A program made the position numbers and the translations under genes. A stretch of 64,000 nt of DNA from contig NC_011684.1 of assembly GCF_000150955.2 (NCBI RefSeq), forward strand, positions 248,001 through 312,000, written 5' to 3'. Shown here in pieces: positions 31,199 to 40,965 of the stretch. Below the pieces are notes generated by a model. It saw nothing but the letters and a program-made list of their open reading frames with translations, did no database searches and was not told the DNA's origin. The number at the start of each line of letters is the position of its first letter. The first letter of the stretch is position 1. Source of the stretch: Phaeodactylum tricornutum CCAP 1055/1. Taxonomy: Eukaryota > Bacillariophyta > Bacillariophyceae > Surirellales > Neidiaceae.

Positions 31199-31981
31199 AT
31201 GTCTCGCGAACGGACGAATACCGGCGGTAGCAGCAGTGCAGCCGGCATTCCCGCTGTCGCCTCTTTGCGAGAACGCACCAACACTGGAGGTTCTATGCGT
31301 TCAGTTGAGAGCCAGGATTTGGAATCCGTCCGTCTTATGTCGCCTCGGCGGTACAGCAACAATTTGGCACCGAGCCCTTTGTCGAAGAACTCAATGTCAA
31401 ACGTTGCAACTCGACGTCGTAGGATTGTCGACTGGATTCAAACACAATACATTCCGAAAGCATTTACACGACAGAAAACGCAAGTAGTGCCCTGGGTTAC
31501 AGGCTTGGACCGAGTTGTCTTTGGTTCGACGAGTGCTGCGGAAGCTGTTACTATTGCTGGGATACAACCCCCAAGGTATCTTTGGTACATGATCAGTGGT
31601 TTCCTTTGCGACATCTTGCAGTTCACATTTGACTTTTTCTTGTACCACGCTTTCAAGGTGAACGACGCTTCTCTTTGCTGGGCCTTGAGTTTCTTCATCT
31701 CCATTGTATTTCGGCATACGTCGCATCGTTATCTTGTTTTTGGCGACTATATTGGTGGATACTGGGCAAGCCTAATTCGAATGTACGCCGGCTATTCCAT
31801 CATTATCGTACTGAGTACGATCTTCAATGCTCTTGTCACTAAAGTCTGGCATATTTCCCACGGTATTGCGTGGGTATCAACGTTGCTGTGGACAGGGATT
31901 GCAAATTATTTTATTTTGAAAAAGATTTGGAGTTTTGGAGGATCCAGTAGCGGAACGCCTGTATCACAGAATCGGGTGTGA
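31199..31981 (+). CDS. GtrA-like four-helix membrane protein
   Basis: 260 residues from the ATG at 31199. The N-terminal ~120 residues are polar and start with a duplicated phosphosite-like motif, 'RERTNTGGS' at residues 3-11 and again near 24-32. Four hydrophobic helices follow from ~135: one with 'WYMISGFLCDILQFTFDFF', one ending 'FRHTSHRYLVFG', then 'MYAGYSIIIVLSTIF' and a last one ending 'NYFILKKIWSFGG'. This matches the GtrA-like family, in which bacterial members move polyprenyl-linked sugars. The eukaryotic role is unknown. It converges with the USP14-like gene (125 bp between stops). Confidence 0.75.
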   Translation: MSRERTNTGGSSSAAGIPAVASLRERTNTGGSMRSVESQDLESVRLMSPRRYSNNLAPSPLSKNSMSNVATRRRRIVDWIQTQYIPKAFTRQKTQVVPWVTGLDRVVFGSTSAAEAVTIAGIQPPRYLWYMISGFLCDILQFTFDFFLYHAFKVNDASLCWALSFFISIVFRHTSHRYLVFGDYIGGYWASLIRMYAGYSIIIVLSTIFNALVTKVWHISHGIAWVSTLLWTGIANYFILKKIWSFGGSSSGTPVSQNRV

Positions 31982-32106
31982 TTGGGTCGGGCCTGCTCTG
32001 TATAAAGTGTGGAGCCGAGATTTCTCCTGAGTCTAGAAATCAAGGATCGTTGCCACTACTTTTTCGTGGTGCAGCCTATTTTAATACGCATTTACTGAGC
32101 ATTCTA

Positions 32107-33807
32107 CTATTTCTTCGCTCGATAAAAGTTGAGATAGGACATGTGCCAATCGCCACCACCTTTAAGCTTGAGGACATCCTCCGTCTTGCACGGGCTCACT
32201 TCGTCGTCGTCAAAAACAAACCAGTCCTCGTTGGCTTCGTCTGTATCGATAATCTTTTCAACTTGATTACCACTCGGGTTGTCGGCTTTCACCCAGGCCA
32301 TGTAATGTCCGCCATCGGCATCGCGTCCTTTATGTGTAATGACAGCAAACAATTCGTACTGACCCTGGAAGTTTTCCGGGAGACCTGGTCCAATCGGCGT
32401 TTTCGCTGTTCCGTCCGTCGTTTCTAAACTCATGGCCAAGGCAGCTTGGAGGTCTTCGTCCGCTTCCACTTCGGTTCTAGAAGGCTCTTTCGCCTTATCG
32501 TCGTGTTTATCATTCTCTGTACCATCAACTTGCATGGCATCGCCATTTTCACCTTCCATATTCGAATGTCCTTGTAACTTCTGATTAATCCGATCCTCTT
32601 CCTCTTTCAATGCCTTATCCCTCGACCTTTTGAGCACTGCCTTGACGCTTTCCGTACAAAAATCGTAGACGTCCAAAGTACTGCCGAACGCCACTGGTTT
32701 CATTACTTTGCATTTGACTCCGGCATGATCCTGCGAGTCTGGTGTAGCCTTCCAGAAAAAGCGTCCAAACTGCATCACTAGTATAGGCGGCAGCCTGGCA
32801 ATCCGTTGTTTACGGGTCCAGATAGCGTTACGGCCAAGAACATCGGAATGCTTTTCCATAGATCCTTGCAAACTCAATGCAATTCCATCGTATACGTGCG
32901 ATACATTCTGGGTCGCAGCAACATCCGATCCCCCCTGAATGTTGCACACAAGCTTCCGGTGCAAGTCTTCCGTGACAACGGGCGGTTCCAGTTCGACTTC
33001 GTCGCAAGTGAGAGTTTCTTCGAGTTTGAGTCCAAAAATAGCATCCATCCAGTTGGAAGCGCCTAAAAGCGATTCGGAGCTAACATTGGGCAGGGAAGCT
33101 TGCAAGAGCTGTTGTCGGTCACCGAGCGAAGCGGCAATCGTGAAAAGACCGTTGAGGAACTCTTCCGCATCCTGCTGTATGGGATTGCCGTTCCGGCCAC
33201 GTTCGGCAAACTGCGGAAAAGCCATTTTTGTGGCTTGAACCAATGCCATGGGTTGCACGGGATTAGCTTGACGATCGAGAGATTGGTAAGTGCTGCGGAG
33301 ACTGGACAAGAACATTGTGTGTGCAGCATTGCGGTTCCCAGTGTTGGAGTCGGAGGCCGGAGTGTAGACGCTCAATCCCTGGCGAAGGGCCGGAATGACA
33401 CGCAAACACTGTACGACTGAGTTCAGGTAGCAGGTGTTTCCCAGATTGACGAGGCCGGAAGGTTCCTGGACTTTGGCGACTTCCTCCGGAGCCAAGTCTT
33501 CCAAAAAAACTGTCGTTGTCGAAGGTCCGGTGAGCTTGGCCGCACTGCCTATGAGTAGTAGTTGAATACCGGCGCTTCCTGCTTTGGCTACGGCCCCTTG
33601 CCAATCGAGACTTGCTAGATCCAGGTCATCCTTCATGACGCCCTTCCATAGACCCTTTGATTTGGCCATAAGCTTCATGCGATCCACTGGCACGCCCGTC
33701 TTTTCTTCAAGCTCGGTCTTCAAGCCCTTCACTCCCGTTTCGGGAACGAAATTAAAGTCAACAGTCTCTTTGCCCCATTTGATTGTTAAAGGGACGGCAG
33801 TAGACAT
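32107..33807 (-). CDS. Ubiquitin carboxyl-terminal hydrolase, USP14/UBP6-like
   Basis: 566 residues from the ATG at 33807. The protein trims ubiquitin chains at the proteasome. The N-terminal ~80 residues form a ubiquitin-like domain ('LTIKWGKETVDFNFV', 'GVPVDRMKLMAK'), which docks on the 26S regulatory particle. The USP core starts with the Cys box 'GLVNLGNTCYLNSVVQCL' and 'QQDAEEFLNGLF', and ends with the His box 'HKGRDADGGHYMAWVK'. The order and spacing match USP14 and yeast Ubp6. A Lys/Glu/Asp-rich insert (~410-470) lies before the His box. All catalytic boxes are present, so it should be active. A TCACAGTCAA copy is 172 bp upstream. Confidence 0.95.
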   Translation of the reverse strand: MSTAVPLTIKWGKETVDFNFVPETGVKGLKTELEEKTGVPVDRMKLMAKSKGLWKGVMKDDLDLASLDWQGAVAKAGSAGIQLLLIGSAAKLTGPSTTTVFLEDLAPEEVAKVQEPSGLVNLGNTCYLNSVVQCLRVIPALRQGLSVYTPASDSNTGNRNAAHTMFLSSLRSTYQSLDRQANPVQPMALVQATKMAFPQFAERGRNGNPIQQDAEEFLNGLFTIAASLGDRQQLLQASLPNVSSESLLGASNWMDAIFGLKLEETLTCDEVELEPPVVTEDLHRKLVCNIQGGSDVAATQNVSHVYDGIALSLQGSMEKHSDVLGRNAIWTRKQRIARLPPILVMQFGRFFWKATPDSQDHAGVKCKVMKPVAFGSTLDVYDFCTESVKAVLKRSRDKALKEEEDRINQKLQGHSNMEGENGDAMQVDGTENDKHDDKAKEPSRTEVEADEDLQAALAMSLETTDGTAKTPIGPGLPENFQGQYELFAVITHKGRDADGGHYMAWVKADNPSGNQVEKIIDTDEANEDWFVFDDDEVSPCKTEDVLKLKGGGDWHMSYLNFYRAKK

Positions 33808-33978
33808 GGTAGCGGCTGATCTCTTAGAATAAGGTTGAGAAAGGGAAGGATTGCACCACCGTCTTTGGAAAGTACCCACGGTTCGCTAGCAATAATTTGC
33901 ATTTGTACGCTGTTGATCCCAGCCTTCGTTATCTCCGTCGTAACTGATGCACACCGTGTGAGACGCACTGTTCGGCTC

Positions 33979-33988
33979 TTGACTGTGA
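33979..33988 (-). promoter_or_regulatory. TCACAGTCAA motif copy upstream of the USP14-like gene
   Basis: Reads TCACAGTCAA on the gene's coding strand, 172 bp upstream of its ATG. One of seven exact 10-bp copies found by eye in the window. Function unknown. Confidence 0.3.
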
Positions 33989-34349
33989 GCATCATTTGAT
34001 CCCCGAGCACGGCAATCATTCGTCGGTTTCAAAAAACAAAACGATTAGAATTTCACTTACAAACGCTGGAAATACTTTTATCCGGTGGTGCTCTCTCCGT
34101 GACCTTCCTTGCGAATCTTGGATGCACATTGCGGCGCTTGTACTTTGATTGGGGATAGAAACGCGGGACAGCCGTCGTTCACTCATAGTCAGTAGGAGTC
34201 AGCGAGGCCGGAACGTTTGCGGGTCATCAGACTTGACCGAAAACCTCACATTTTCAACTGCAAATCAACTGGAATGGAACATGGAGTAGCAACTGCCGCG
34301 GAGGAAACGGCTGGACAGATAGCAGTGACACATTAAGTAGCCAGGAGTC

Positions 34350-34359
34350 TCACAGTCAA
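34350..34359 (+). promoter_or_regulatory. TCACAGTCAA motif copy, plus strand
   Basis: Lies upstream of the decayed plus-strand coding stretch at 34579-35102 in the same relative orientation as the other gene-upstream copies. Function unknown. Confidence 0.25.
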
Positions 34360-34578
34360 CGCGACCCAATGCCTCCGGTACTGGACTCTAGAAAGTCCCG
34401 AGTGAACGGTTTGGCTTTCATTGGCCTCTCCTTGACACGGAATCACCGTCATGTTGGACACGAAGACTCTACCACTCACCAAAAGGCATCCGACCTTAAT
34501 GCCGTCGTGGACCAGGACCAAAATTAGCTGCTGTGACAAACGACGATGGCTGGCTAGTGGGAGGCAACGAACCGGGCT

Positions 34579-35102
34579 GTAAATTACAAGCTGCGCGCTA
34601 GGGATTCGGCACACGTAGAGATTATGCGCATCAGCACCTATCGACCCGACTGGGGTGGTCTCGACCGGGATGATCTGGTGCACCGCTTCAATTAGGGCGA
34701 ACTCATAGTCCCACAGACGGAAGTTGTCCCCACCAACGTTGTGGCCAACGCGGATTATCCCTTTGAGTTGGAAACTCGCTTCGATGGAGATGAAACATAC
34801 ACCATACAATCCATACTGAATCCAAAAAATCCCTCCACCGGAAAATTGGTGTTTACGATTCATGCACAATCAGCTGTTTCAGACTTTGAACTTTCCGTCA
34901 CTGTTTTGCCTTGGTGTGTTCCATTCCACTGTCGTCCGCAAAGCCGAGTTCCGTCGTCCTCAACACCGAAGCGTCTTCTTCCAACGGTGTCTGGGTTCGC
35001 TTTGCAGAGCTTCTGATGTACTGTTCTCACCCATATATCCAATCCCGAAAAGACCGCCGTCGTACCCGTGGAGCAATTTGGGGAGCTTGTACTATTTGTT
35101 AA
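34579..35102 (+). pseudogene. Protein-like but interrupted stretch, family unknown
   Basis: The plus strand reads protein-like text in pieces, for example 'AHVEIMRISTYRPDWGGLD' (~34615), 'NADYPFELETRFDGDETYT' (~34750), and in another frame 'NGVWVRFAELLMYCSHPYI' (~34985). The pieces are split by in-frame stops and a frame change and have no clear start. It may be a decayed host gene or a gene with introns I could not place. No relative elsewhere in the window. Family and function are unknown. A G-run follows at 35134. Confidence 0.35.
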
Positions 35103-35133
35103 GTGGCGAGCCAACAAAAAGTAAGAATAACAT

Positions 35134-35151
35134 GGGGGGGGGGGGGGGGGG
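35134..35151 (+). repeat. Homopolymer run of 18 G
   Basis: Eighteen consecutive G residues (C on the minus strand) just downstream of the coiled-coil gene's stop. Prone to length error in sequencing; may form a G-quadruplex. No function assigned. Confidence 0.9.
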
Positions 35152-35190
35152 ATTTACAGTTTGATATGCTTTTGAGTAGATTTTCTTTGT

Positions 35191-36180
35191 TTATGCATTC
35201 GTTGTGGACTTGCTTTCTTCAAGCGGTAGCTCGGAAAGCTGCGGTATATGATTGGGCGTTAAAGGCATTTCTTCATGGGATGGAGCGATCTTAGTTTCTA
35301 CAGCAGATGACGTGCTGTCATTTGCTGAACGGCCGTACGATGCTACTGCCCTTTGCGGAGAAGAGAAAGACTTGGTCCCTGCGGTAGTGACAGATGCTGT
35401 ACTGACGCTCTTGGTTGCTGTTAGGATTCCCCAAACGTTGTGTTCCGTCAGGAACTGTCCGGCCCATTGCTGTGATTCCATTGTTTTCTCGTACCGCTCG
35501 ATCTCTTTTCGTAAAACCGAGACGTGAGTCGATAAGATAGCGTGATCAATACGATACGAGCGTAATTCGAGGTCAGAACTCAGGCCACTATCCATTGTAG
35601 CGCAAGTGGACGTCAACGCTAGAGCACGGGCGCTAGGACGTGCCTTGTTCTTTGGTCCATCATCTATAGAATCTCTGGTGGCAAATTCGGCGGATATTTT
35701 TTTTGCCGCAATCCGATCAACTTCGTGAAGAAAATGCAACCAGGGTAGCGTCTGATGCTGTAAGTGGTCAGCCCGAGCAACCGCATCCAACTGCCGGCAT
35801 AAGGCATCGTACGTAGCATGATGTGATGCTTTTGCGACGGTACGTTCCGCGGTCATGGTATCTTCAAGTTGCTCGCATTTGGTTCGAAAGAAATCCAATT
35901 GCGTTTGCAGCTCTTCTTCCATCGAAGTCTTCGAAAGCTCGGTTTCACGAATTTGCTTTTGCAGCGTTTCAATGCGGTTTTCTCGCTGGCCTTTCGGAGT
36001 TTGTTCGGGATACTTGGTAAGAAAGTCACTCCACGCAAATTCGAACTCCCGAATATCCGAGATGTCCTGGGATGATGCATCAAAACCCAGGTCGACCAGA
36101 GAGACTTCTGCCTTGAATTGCTCAGAAAGCGGTGCTAGCGACGAAACGGCCGTCGTTGCGGAAGCTAGCGAAGCCGCCAT
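35191..36180 (-). CDS. Coiled-coil protein, related to the gene at 38234-40210
   Basis: 329 residues from the ATG at 36180. After a Ser/Ala-rich start, 'FEFAWSDFLTKYPEQ' (~45-60) opens a long coiled coil. A polar break is followed by a second coiled coil beginning 'LRSYRIDHAILSTHVSVLRK'. Both blocks have counterparts in the neighbour at 38234-40210 ('YEDAFATFLEHYPEL'; 'LRQFQVDNAFLTSEVTVLER'), so the two are likely paralogues, separated by the lectin-like gene, all on the minus strand. The C-terminal ~70 residues are Ser/Thr-rich. No known family; a structural or cytoskeletal role is only a guess. Confidence 0.7.
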   Translation of the reverse strand: MAASLASATTAVSSLAPLSEQFKAEVSLVDLGFDASSQDISDIREFEFAWSDFLTKYPEQTPKGQRENRIETLQKQIRETELSKTSMEEELQTQLDFFRTKCEQLEDTMTAERTVAKASHHATYDALCRQLDAVARADHLQHQTLPWLHFLHEVDRIAAKKISAEFATRDSIDDGPKNKARPSARALALTSTCATMDSGLSSDLELRSYRIDHAILSTHVSVLRKEIERYEKTMESQQWAGQFLTEHNVWGILTATKSVSTASVTTAGTKSFSSPQRAVASYGRSANDSTSSAVETKIAPSHEEMPLTPNHIPQLSELPLEESKSTTNA

Positions 36181-36985
36181 GGTACGCTGGAAAACGGATA
36201 GTTGCAGTCGGATTGACTTCTTCGTCTTTAGGTCGTCGATGGTCAACGTGTTGTCGCTAATTGTCGGACTATTATTATAGGCGATAACCAACAAAAACGA
36301 GAGACAATGAGTCCGCCACAGTGACCTCGGACATGTCGTACTCGCCAAATTACCAAAATTTCACAGATTTCCGTGACGCCAAATATCGATATTTTGAACC
36401 GTTTGTTCCGTGGCGTTTTGTGTCACGCTCTGTGGGACAATGGTTGAAAATGTCGGTATCAGCCTGTCGTCGAGACTGCATCAGGATTCTGCACCGTCGA
36501 CAGCCGAAGTACTGGGAAACCACTGTTCTGCATGGCACCATGCAATAGATGGAGTAATCGATCTTCCGCTCAGTTGTCGATTGACACTATGCAAAACGCA
36601 CGACTGCCTTATTTCAGAGTTCGCGCAGCCCGTCATGTCTCTCGACGTGCACCAACCCGGCTTCAATTCTCATCTTTCATATTGATATGAATACCTCTGA
36701 GTATACCATGCAGCTAACGTGCACCTAGATTGTATTCGAATCGGTCAGCATCAGTATTTATAGTTAATCAGAGGAAATAATGAAGCTAGTTTCCACAAAT
36801 TTCACACGACTGGGTGCCTGCAGACTCGACCGTTCGGCCAAAAGTATCGAATGAAACATGTACGGTACTTTCCCCCTACCCATGACCAACGATATTATTC
36901 ATGAATACTGATAACTGTAATTTACCACTCTAAACTTGAAAATGTTCGTTCTTTTTGACGATGCAAATCCGTCATTCGTATGAAA
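36181..36985. other. Intergenic region
   Basis: About 800 bp between two minus-strand genes. Several short open frames on both strands, none protein-like. Nothing else recognised. Confidence 0.4.
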
Positions 36986-37678
36986 CTAAGCTAACAAAGT
37001 CCAGTAAGCTGTTTCCGAAAAAACGGCATAGGCACAGCTTTGTATTTCAACAATTTCAGCGTACTTGGGGTGGTGATCTTGGGTGACACAAGAATTTAGG
37101 TGTCCTTTGGGTCGAAGCTGAAATCGATCGCCGAGGACCAAAGAGCCTTTATCGACGATGAAAATCTGTCGTGGAACATCTGGTTTGCAGCTCTGCAAGG
37201 TAATTTTCCAAGCTCCGGAAGTACGTTCCATGCAAAGACCGCTACTCGCTTCTTGTACAAAGACTTCTTTGTTGGCATTTACGTTTGCGTTCGGTAAAAA
37301 ACTGAATCGATTGGGAAACCCATGCTTGCCGTCGTTATCGCAATTTACTATTTGAATGCTTCCACCAATCGTACAGTTGTTCACGCATTGCATGCACCAC
37401 CTCCTTTCGAAATCTTCTTGCTGCCAGAAATAGCCTTCTTCCCAATATAGTTTCAGAATGAACGATTCGGTAGTTGTACTGTTATTCGCTTTCGGTGGTC
37501 GCACGGCAACTGGGCGTTGCGGAGTCGGAGCCGGTCTGGACTTCGTGAACTCTTTTGTCTGCCGGAGTCTTCTTCCTTCTTTGGGTACTGCTTCCTTCAC
37601 TCCTCTAACACTCGACGCCAATTCTTTTTGCGCTAAGGCAACCAGGGGTAAAAGGACGGCAACGTATAGGAGCCTCAT
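36986..37678 (-). CDS. Secreted ricin-B-lectin-like (beta-trefoil) protein
   Basis: 230 residues from the ATG at 37678. 'MRLLYVAVLLPLVALAQ' is a clear signal peptide. A basic Pro-rich linker (~20-65) precedes a domain with six or more cysteines and the repeating pattern of beta-trefoil lectins: 'GSIQIVNCDNDGK', 'SGLCMERTSGAWKITLQSC', then 'FQLRPKGHLNSCVTQDHHP' and 'AEIVEIQSCA'. It ends at 'AYWTLLA', a Trp-containing tail. The fold suggests sugar binding outside the cell, perhaps at the cell wall, but the classic QxW motifs are weak, so family assignment is moderate. Diatoms carry several such secreted proteins to my recollection. Confidence 0.65.
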   Translation of the reverse strand: MRLLYVAVLLPLVALAQKELASSVRGVKEAVPKEGRRLRQTKEFTKSRPAPTPQRPVAVRPPKANNSTTTESFILKLYWEEGYFWQQEDFERRWCMQCVNNCTIGGSIQIVNCDNDGKHGFPNRFSFLPNANVNANKEVFVQEASSGLCMERTSGAWKITLQSCKPDVPRQIFIVDKGSLVLGDRFQLRPKGHLNSCVTQDHHPKYAEIVEIQSCAYAVFSETAYWTLLA

Positions 37679-38233
37679 GTTTTCCACGGCTTTTCCTTTT
37701 TGTGTTGTTTCCTCGGTTTCTCCTCTTTATGACGATTTCTATTTTTGTCGGTTCTTATTTTTATGTCGACTGATCTGGCAAGACCATTCCAAGTTCAAAA
37801 CGATGGGTATATACAGACACATGAATCTAGAGGTCTATGCAGGCGCGATCGAAAGTGATTCTCCTATGTATTCGATTTAAGGAACCAGGTCAAGAGTGCC
37901 AGGTCCCATTTCAACGATAAAAAAAATCGAATGCAAATTGGTATAAGTTTCATGGTACTGAGAAACAGTAAATACAGAAATACTAACGGGATCCTGCCTG
38001 CTGGCGCAACACAAGACCCAGAGAAAAGTATTGGTCACACTAAATTTTTCCAGGGCTGTTGATACATTAGGGATGGATCACTATCATTGATTTAATTTTG
38101 TTAACGTAATCTTTGGTGACGGTCATGAGCAGCTCCACGACAACTTAAACAAACACATAAATGAAGGGTGTCGTACCCAACAAATTTGAACTCTATGTGA
38201 AAAGTAAGGACGGACTAACATAAAGCCACACAG
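37679..38233. other. Intergenic region
   Basis: 555 bp, AT-rich, between two minus-strand genes. No gene, repeat or RNA recognised. Confidence 0.4.
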
Positions 38234-40210
38234 CTAAAACGCAGTTCCCAGTTTCTTTTGATAACGATGCTTCAGTCGTTTCATTTGTTTGCCGTCCATC
38301 TGCAGCAAGACTGAATCTACCCATGCATGTTTCTTGACAGCAACGAGCTGGTTGGCCAGTTTGCGCTCCAGAACGGTAACTTCAGAGGTCAGAAAGGCGT
38401 TGTCAACTTGAAATTGACGCAAGTCGCTTTCTTTCGCTTCCGACAAGTAGGTTCCTGGAGGCGCCGCCACGGCGTCGCGGACAGCTTGGGTTTCTGGAAA
38501 GTCCGGAAGAGTCACAATCAAGTTGCTCGGCTCGACTGGTTCCTGAAACTGTTTCACAAGCAGCTGATGTTTTTTGACGCGAGACTCATTCTTGGAAACC
38601 ACTTGCCAATTCATTTTACCTTCTAGAACGCGTGCGGCTTCCTGTATATCCCTCACTTCCTGCTGCAATTGAATTTCCCGAGCAGCCTTGAGGCGGGAGG
38701 CTTCAATCAATCGAACGTGATACGAGGTTGCCATGATTCGTTTTTCCTCCTCAGCCGCCCGGAGTTGGGCTACAAGAGCGTTTTCCGCTTCTAGTGTGAT
38801 CTCAAGCAGTCGTTGGAGTTTCGCAACTCGAAGATTCTCCATGAGCTCCGGATTCTTCTTTGCCAGTTCGGGATAGTGCTCCAGAAACGTCGCAAAAGCG
38901 TCCTCGTACTTTTCGACGAAAATCAGATCGATCTCTTCACCATCCGAATCGGACACAAACTGGAGCTCTGTATCTGCGACTGAATGCTCAGTATCCTTAA
39001 AGGTAACGACATGCTGTGGGGATGAAGATTCAGGTGATGTTGCCGACGCGGTGGTTTTGTGCGGTGATTGCCAACTCTCTGGACGTGAAGTGGTGGATTC
39101 CGTGGAAATGATTTTTCGAAACTCGACTTCGATTGTGCTGTCGAAACTGGCATCTACCCGGGCTAAATCGTGGGACTCCTTCGTTGACTCGACGGCAGAA
39201 TGAGGATTGACTGTATCACACACTTCTGGTCCGGCGAGCGTAGAGAAATCGGGGCCGGCTGCGTCACTTGTGACTATTTCTACGGCGGTCATTGCCTCTG
39301 GTGGTGATGATTCAGTTTGGACTCTTGCTGTATAGATTGTGGTTTGTTCGACAACTCTTCCAGAGGCTGCCTCCGTCATTGTCCCGTTCGGCAGTTTGGT
39401 ATTTTCGTGTGGAATCCATGTGGTAATATCCGCAAGATGTTCGCCCGACGGCACCGCGGTGCTCCCCGTAGTACCGCTGGCCGCCGCCACAGTCTCCCGT
39501 CCCGCTCTGGCGGAATGCGTTTCATCGTCGTCCGTGTGCACGGGAACTTGGACAATCACCGTAACTGGCCCTCCCGATTCACTGTCGTCATCGTTTTCAT
39601 CGCCCGTATCCTCCGTTCCTTCTTCCCCGTAGTATCCTGCATCTTCGTTACTAGTGTCCGATTCGATCGCCAACGATTGCTCGTGGACAAGTTCGACCTC
39701 GTCTCGGTATCCGCTACCGTCGTGTTCCGGATCATCGTCGTCGCTTGGCGTCGTATCTATGGTATGTGCAAACATGCGCACGGGCCGTCGTCGTCGCTGT
39801 GCTTGCCTTTCATGATCCATAGCATCGTCATGGTCGTCAACCCGGGCCATGTCCGTCATGGCGGTGAGTTCGTCGTCGTCGTGCAAACTTTTCGGAGGCC
39901 AGACGGTCCCCGTAGTCCACGTGTCCAAGTTGTTAATTTCCGTCGTCGAGACGGGTTCGGTTCCCAGACTCGCGTCATTTGTGTGACTGCTGTAGGTGTA
40001 GTCGAAATAGGAAGACTGGGTCTCTTCGTCGGCAGTATTGAGCGTGTGCGTTGTGGCACTGCGGGCGGAGGTTGGGGCGTAGGAAACTCCCGGCGCATCG
40101 ATCCAATCATGGCGTGAGTGCAACTCTTCGGAAATCGTTTCTTCGTTGGAAGAATTCGGGAGCGTATCGTTCTCATCCAATGTGCGGGAATCCGGCTCGG
40201 GCAGCGCCAT
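38234..40210 (-). CDS. Acidic protein with C-terminal coiled coil, related to the gene at 35191-36180
   Basis: 658 residues from the ATG at 40210. The first ~430 residues are disordered and rich in Asp, Glu, Ser and Thr. Around residue 440 'YEDAFATFLEHYPELAKK' begins a coiled coil (~450-545), and 'LRQFQVDNAFLTSEVTVLER' begins a second one. Both blocks match the shorter neighbour at 35191-36180. The C-terminus is basic ('KRLKHRYQKKLG'). An out-of-frame ATG at 40316 starts a 47-codon stretch 'MGNAASHEERG', a typical N-myristoylation start; it overlaps this gene's 5' end, so the true N-terminus needs transcript evidence. No known family. Confidence 0.7.
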   Translation of the reverse strand: MALPEPDSRTLDENDTLPNSSNEETISEELHSRHDWIDAPGVSYAPTSARSATTHTLNTADEETQSSYFDYTYSSHTNDASLGTEPVSTTEINNLDTWTTGTVWPPKSLHDDDELTAMTDMARVDDHDDAMDHERQAQRRRRPVRMFAHTIDTTPSDDDDPEHDGSGYRDEVELVHEQSLAIESDTSNEDAGYYGEEGTEDTGDENDDDSESGGPVTVIVQVPVHTDDDETHSARAGRETVAAASGTTGSTAVPSGEHLADITTWIPHENTKLPNGTMTEAASGRVVEQTTIYTARVQTESSPPEAMTAVEIVTSDAAGPDFSTLAGPEVCDTVNPHSAVESTKESHDLARVDASFDSTIEVEFRKIISTESTTSRPESWQSPHKTTASATSPESSSPQHVVTFKDTEHSVADTELQFVSDSDGEEIDLIFVEKYEDAFATFLEHYPELAKKNPELMENLRVAKLQRLLEITLEAENALVAQLRAAEEEKRIMATSYHVRLIEASRLKAAREIQLQQEVRDIQEAARVLEGKMNWQVVSKNESRVKKHQLLVKQFQEPVEPSNLIVTLPDFPETQAVRDAVAAPPGTYLSEAKESDLRQFQVDNAFLTSEVTVLERKLANQLVAVKKHAWVDSVLLQMDGKQMKRLKHRYQKKLGTAF

Positions 40211-40965
40211 GGAATGTGTTTTCCCCGGAGGCTCCGGTCCACTTGGTCGGGGTGTTGACGGGCGTCGTCGTGGAGACACTCGTGCCGCGCTCCTCGTGGG
40301 ACGCCGCGTTACCCATGGTATGCGATTGCGCGGGGTCTGGTTCTGTGCGGCAGACCAGGGTGACACGAATCACGGGGACGCTGAGACTACTGGAAACGGT
40401 GTGGGAGAGGAAAAGGACAATTCCACACTGTCCACGGTATGCGGCTTTTGGGTGGGCAAGAGTAAGGGACAACACACGGGGAAAAAACGTTGCTTGGTAT
40501 TTTGTCACGGAAGGAAAATCGGTTTGGCGAGAATCCTCCCCGAAACCGAACCAATCGCGAAGGCGCGGTGAGGGTTGGGTTGGCAGGGGTCGAGAAAACC
40601 GTTGAGAGGGAGCGCGTACCGCTGGACACACATTTGGCGAAGCTGCGGCGAGCGCGCCCTTCCATGGGAATGAGTATACCGGGAAACGCATCAAGCTATT
40701 TCAATATTAACTGTAAATCTGAATTTGCGATTTTCGAAATTGAAACTGTTCGTCTCTCCCTGTGCGTAGAAAACAATGGGCGGTCATTGTGCCTCGCAGT
40801 CAGAGCTTGTTTCACCTTTCCTACCGCGATCCGTGGCGTACCAGGACAAACTGTGCACCGTTAGCGACAACGGCGTCCGTAAATAGCTCTACACTCCGTA
40901 AAAATCGAGGAAAGAGAAAACGTTGATCGCCATACTACCCCACGTAGACGACCGACGGTGGGAGT
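40211..40965. other. Divergent intergenic region
   Basis: 755 bp between the acidic coiled-coil gene (minus) and the cyclophilin gene (plus). Contains the MGNAAS-starting frame (ATG at 40316, minus) and TTAACTGTAAAT near 40706. No other gene seen. Confidence 0.4.

Larger units (their letters stand above)
33808..34578. other. Intergenic region upstream of the deubiquitinase gene
   Basis: Contains two TTGACTGTGAG copies facing each other (33979 and, inverted, 34350). No convincing gene; a 178-codon minus-strand open stretch further right is antisense to a protein-like plus-strand stretch and is not called. Confidence 0.4.

Noticed and set aside
34333-34869. 178-codon minus-strand open stretch
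   Set aside because: Antisense to the plus-strand protein-like stretch at 34579-35102, which reads better.
39317-40117. 266-codon plus-strand frame
   Set aside because: Antisense shadow of the acidic coiled-coil gene, whose Asp/Glu-rich codons leave the opposite strand open.
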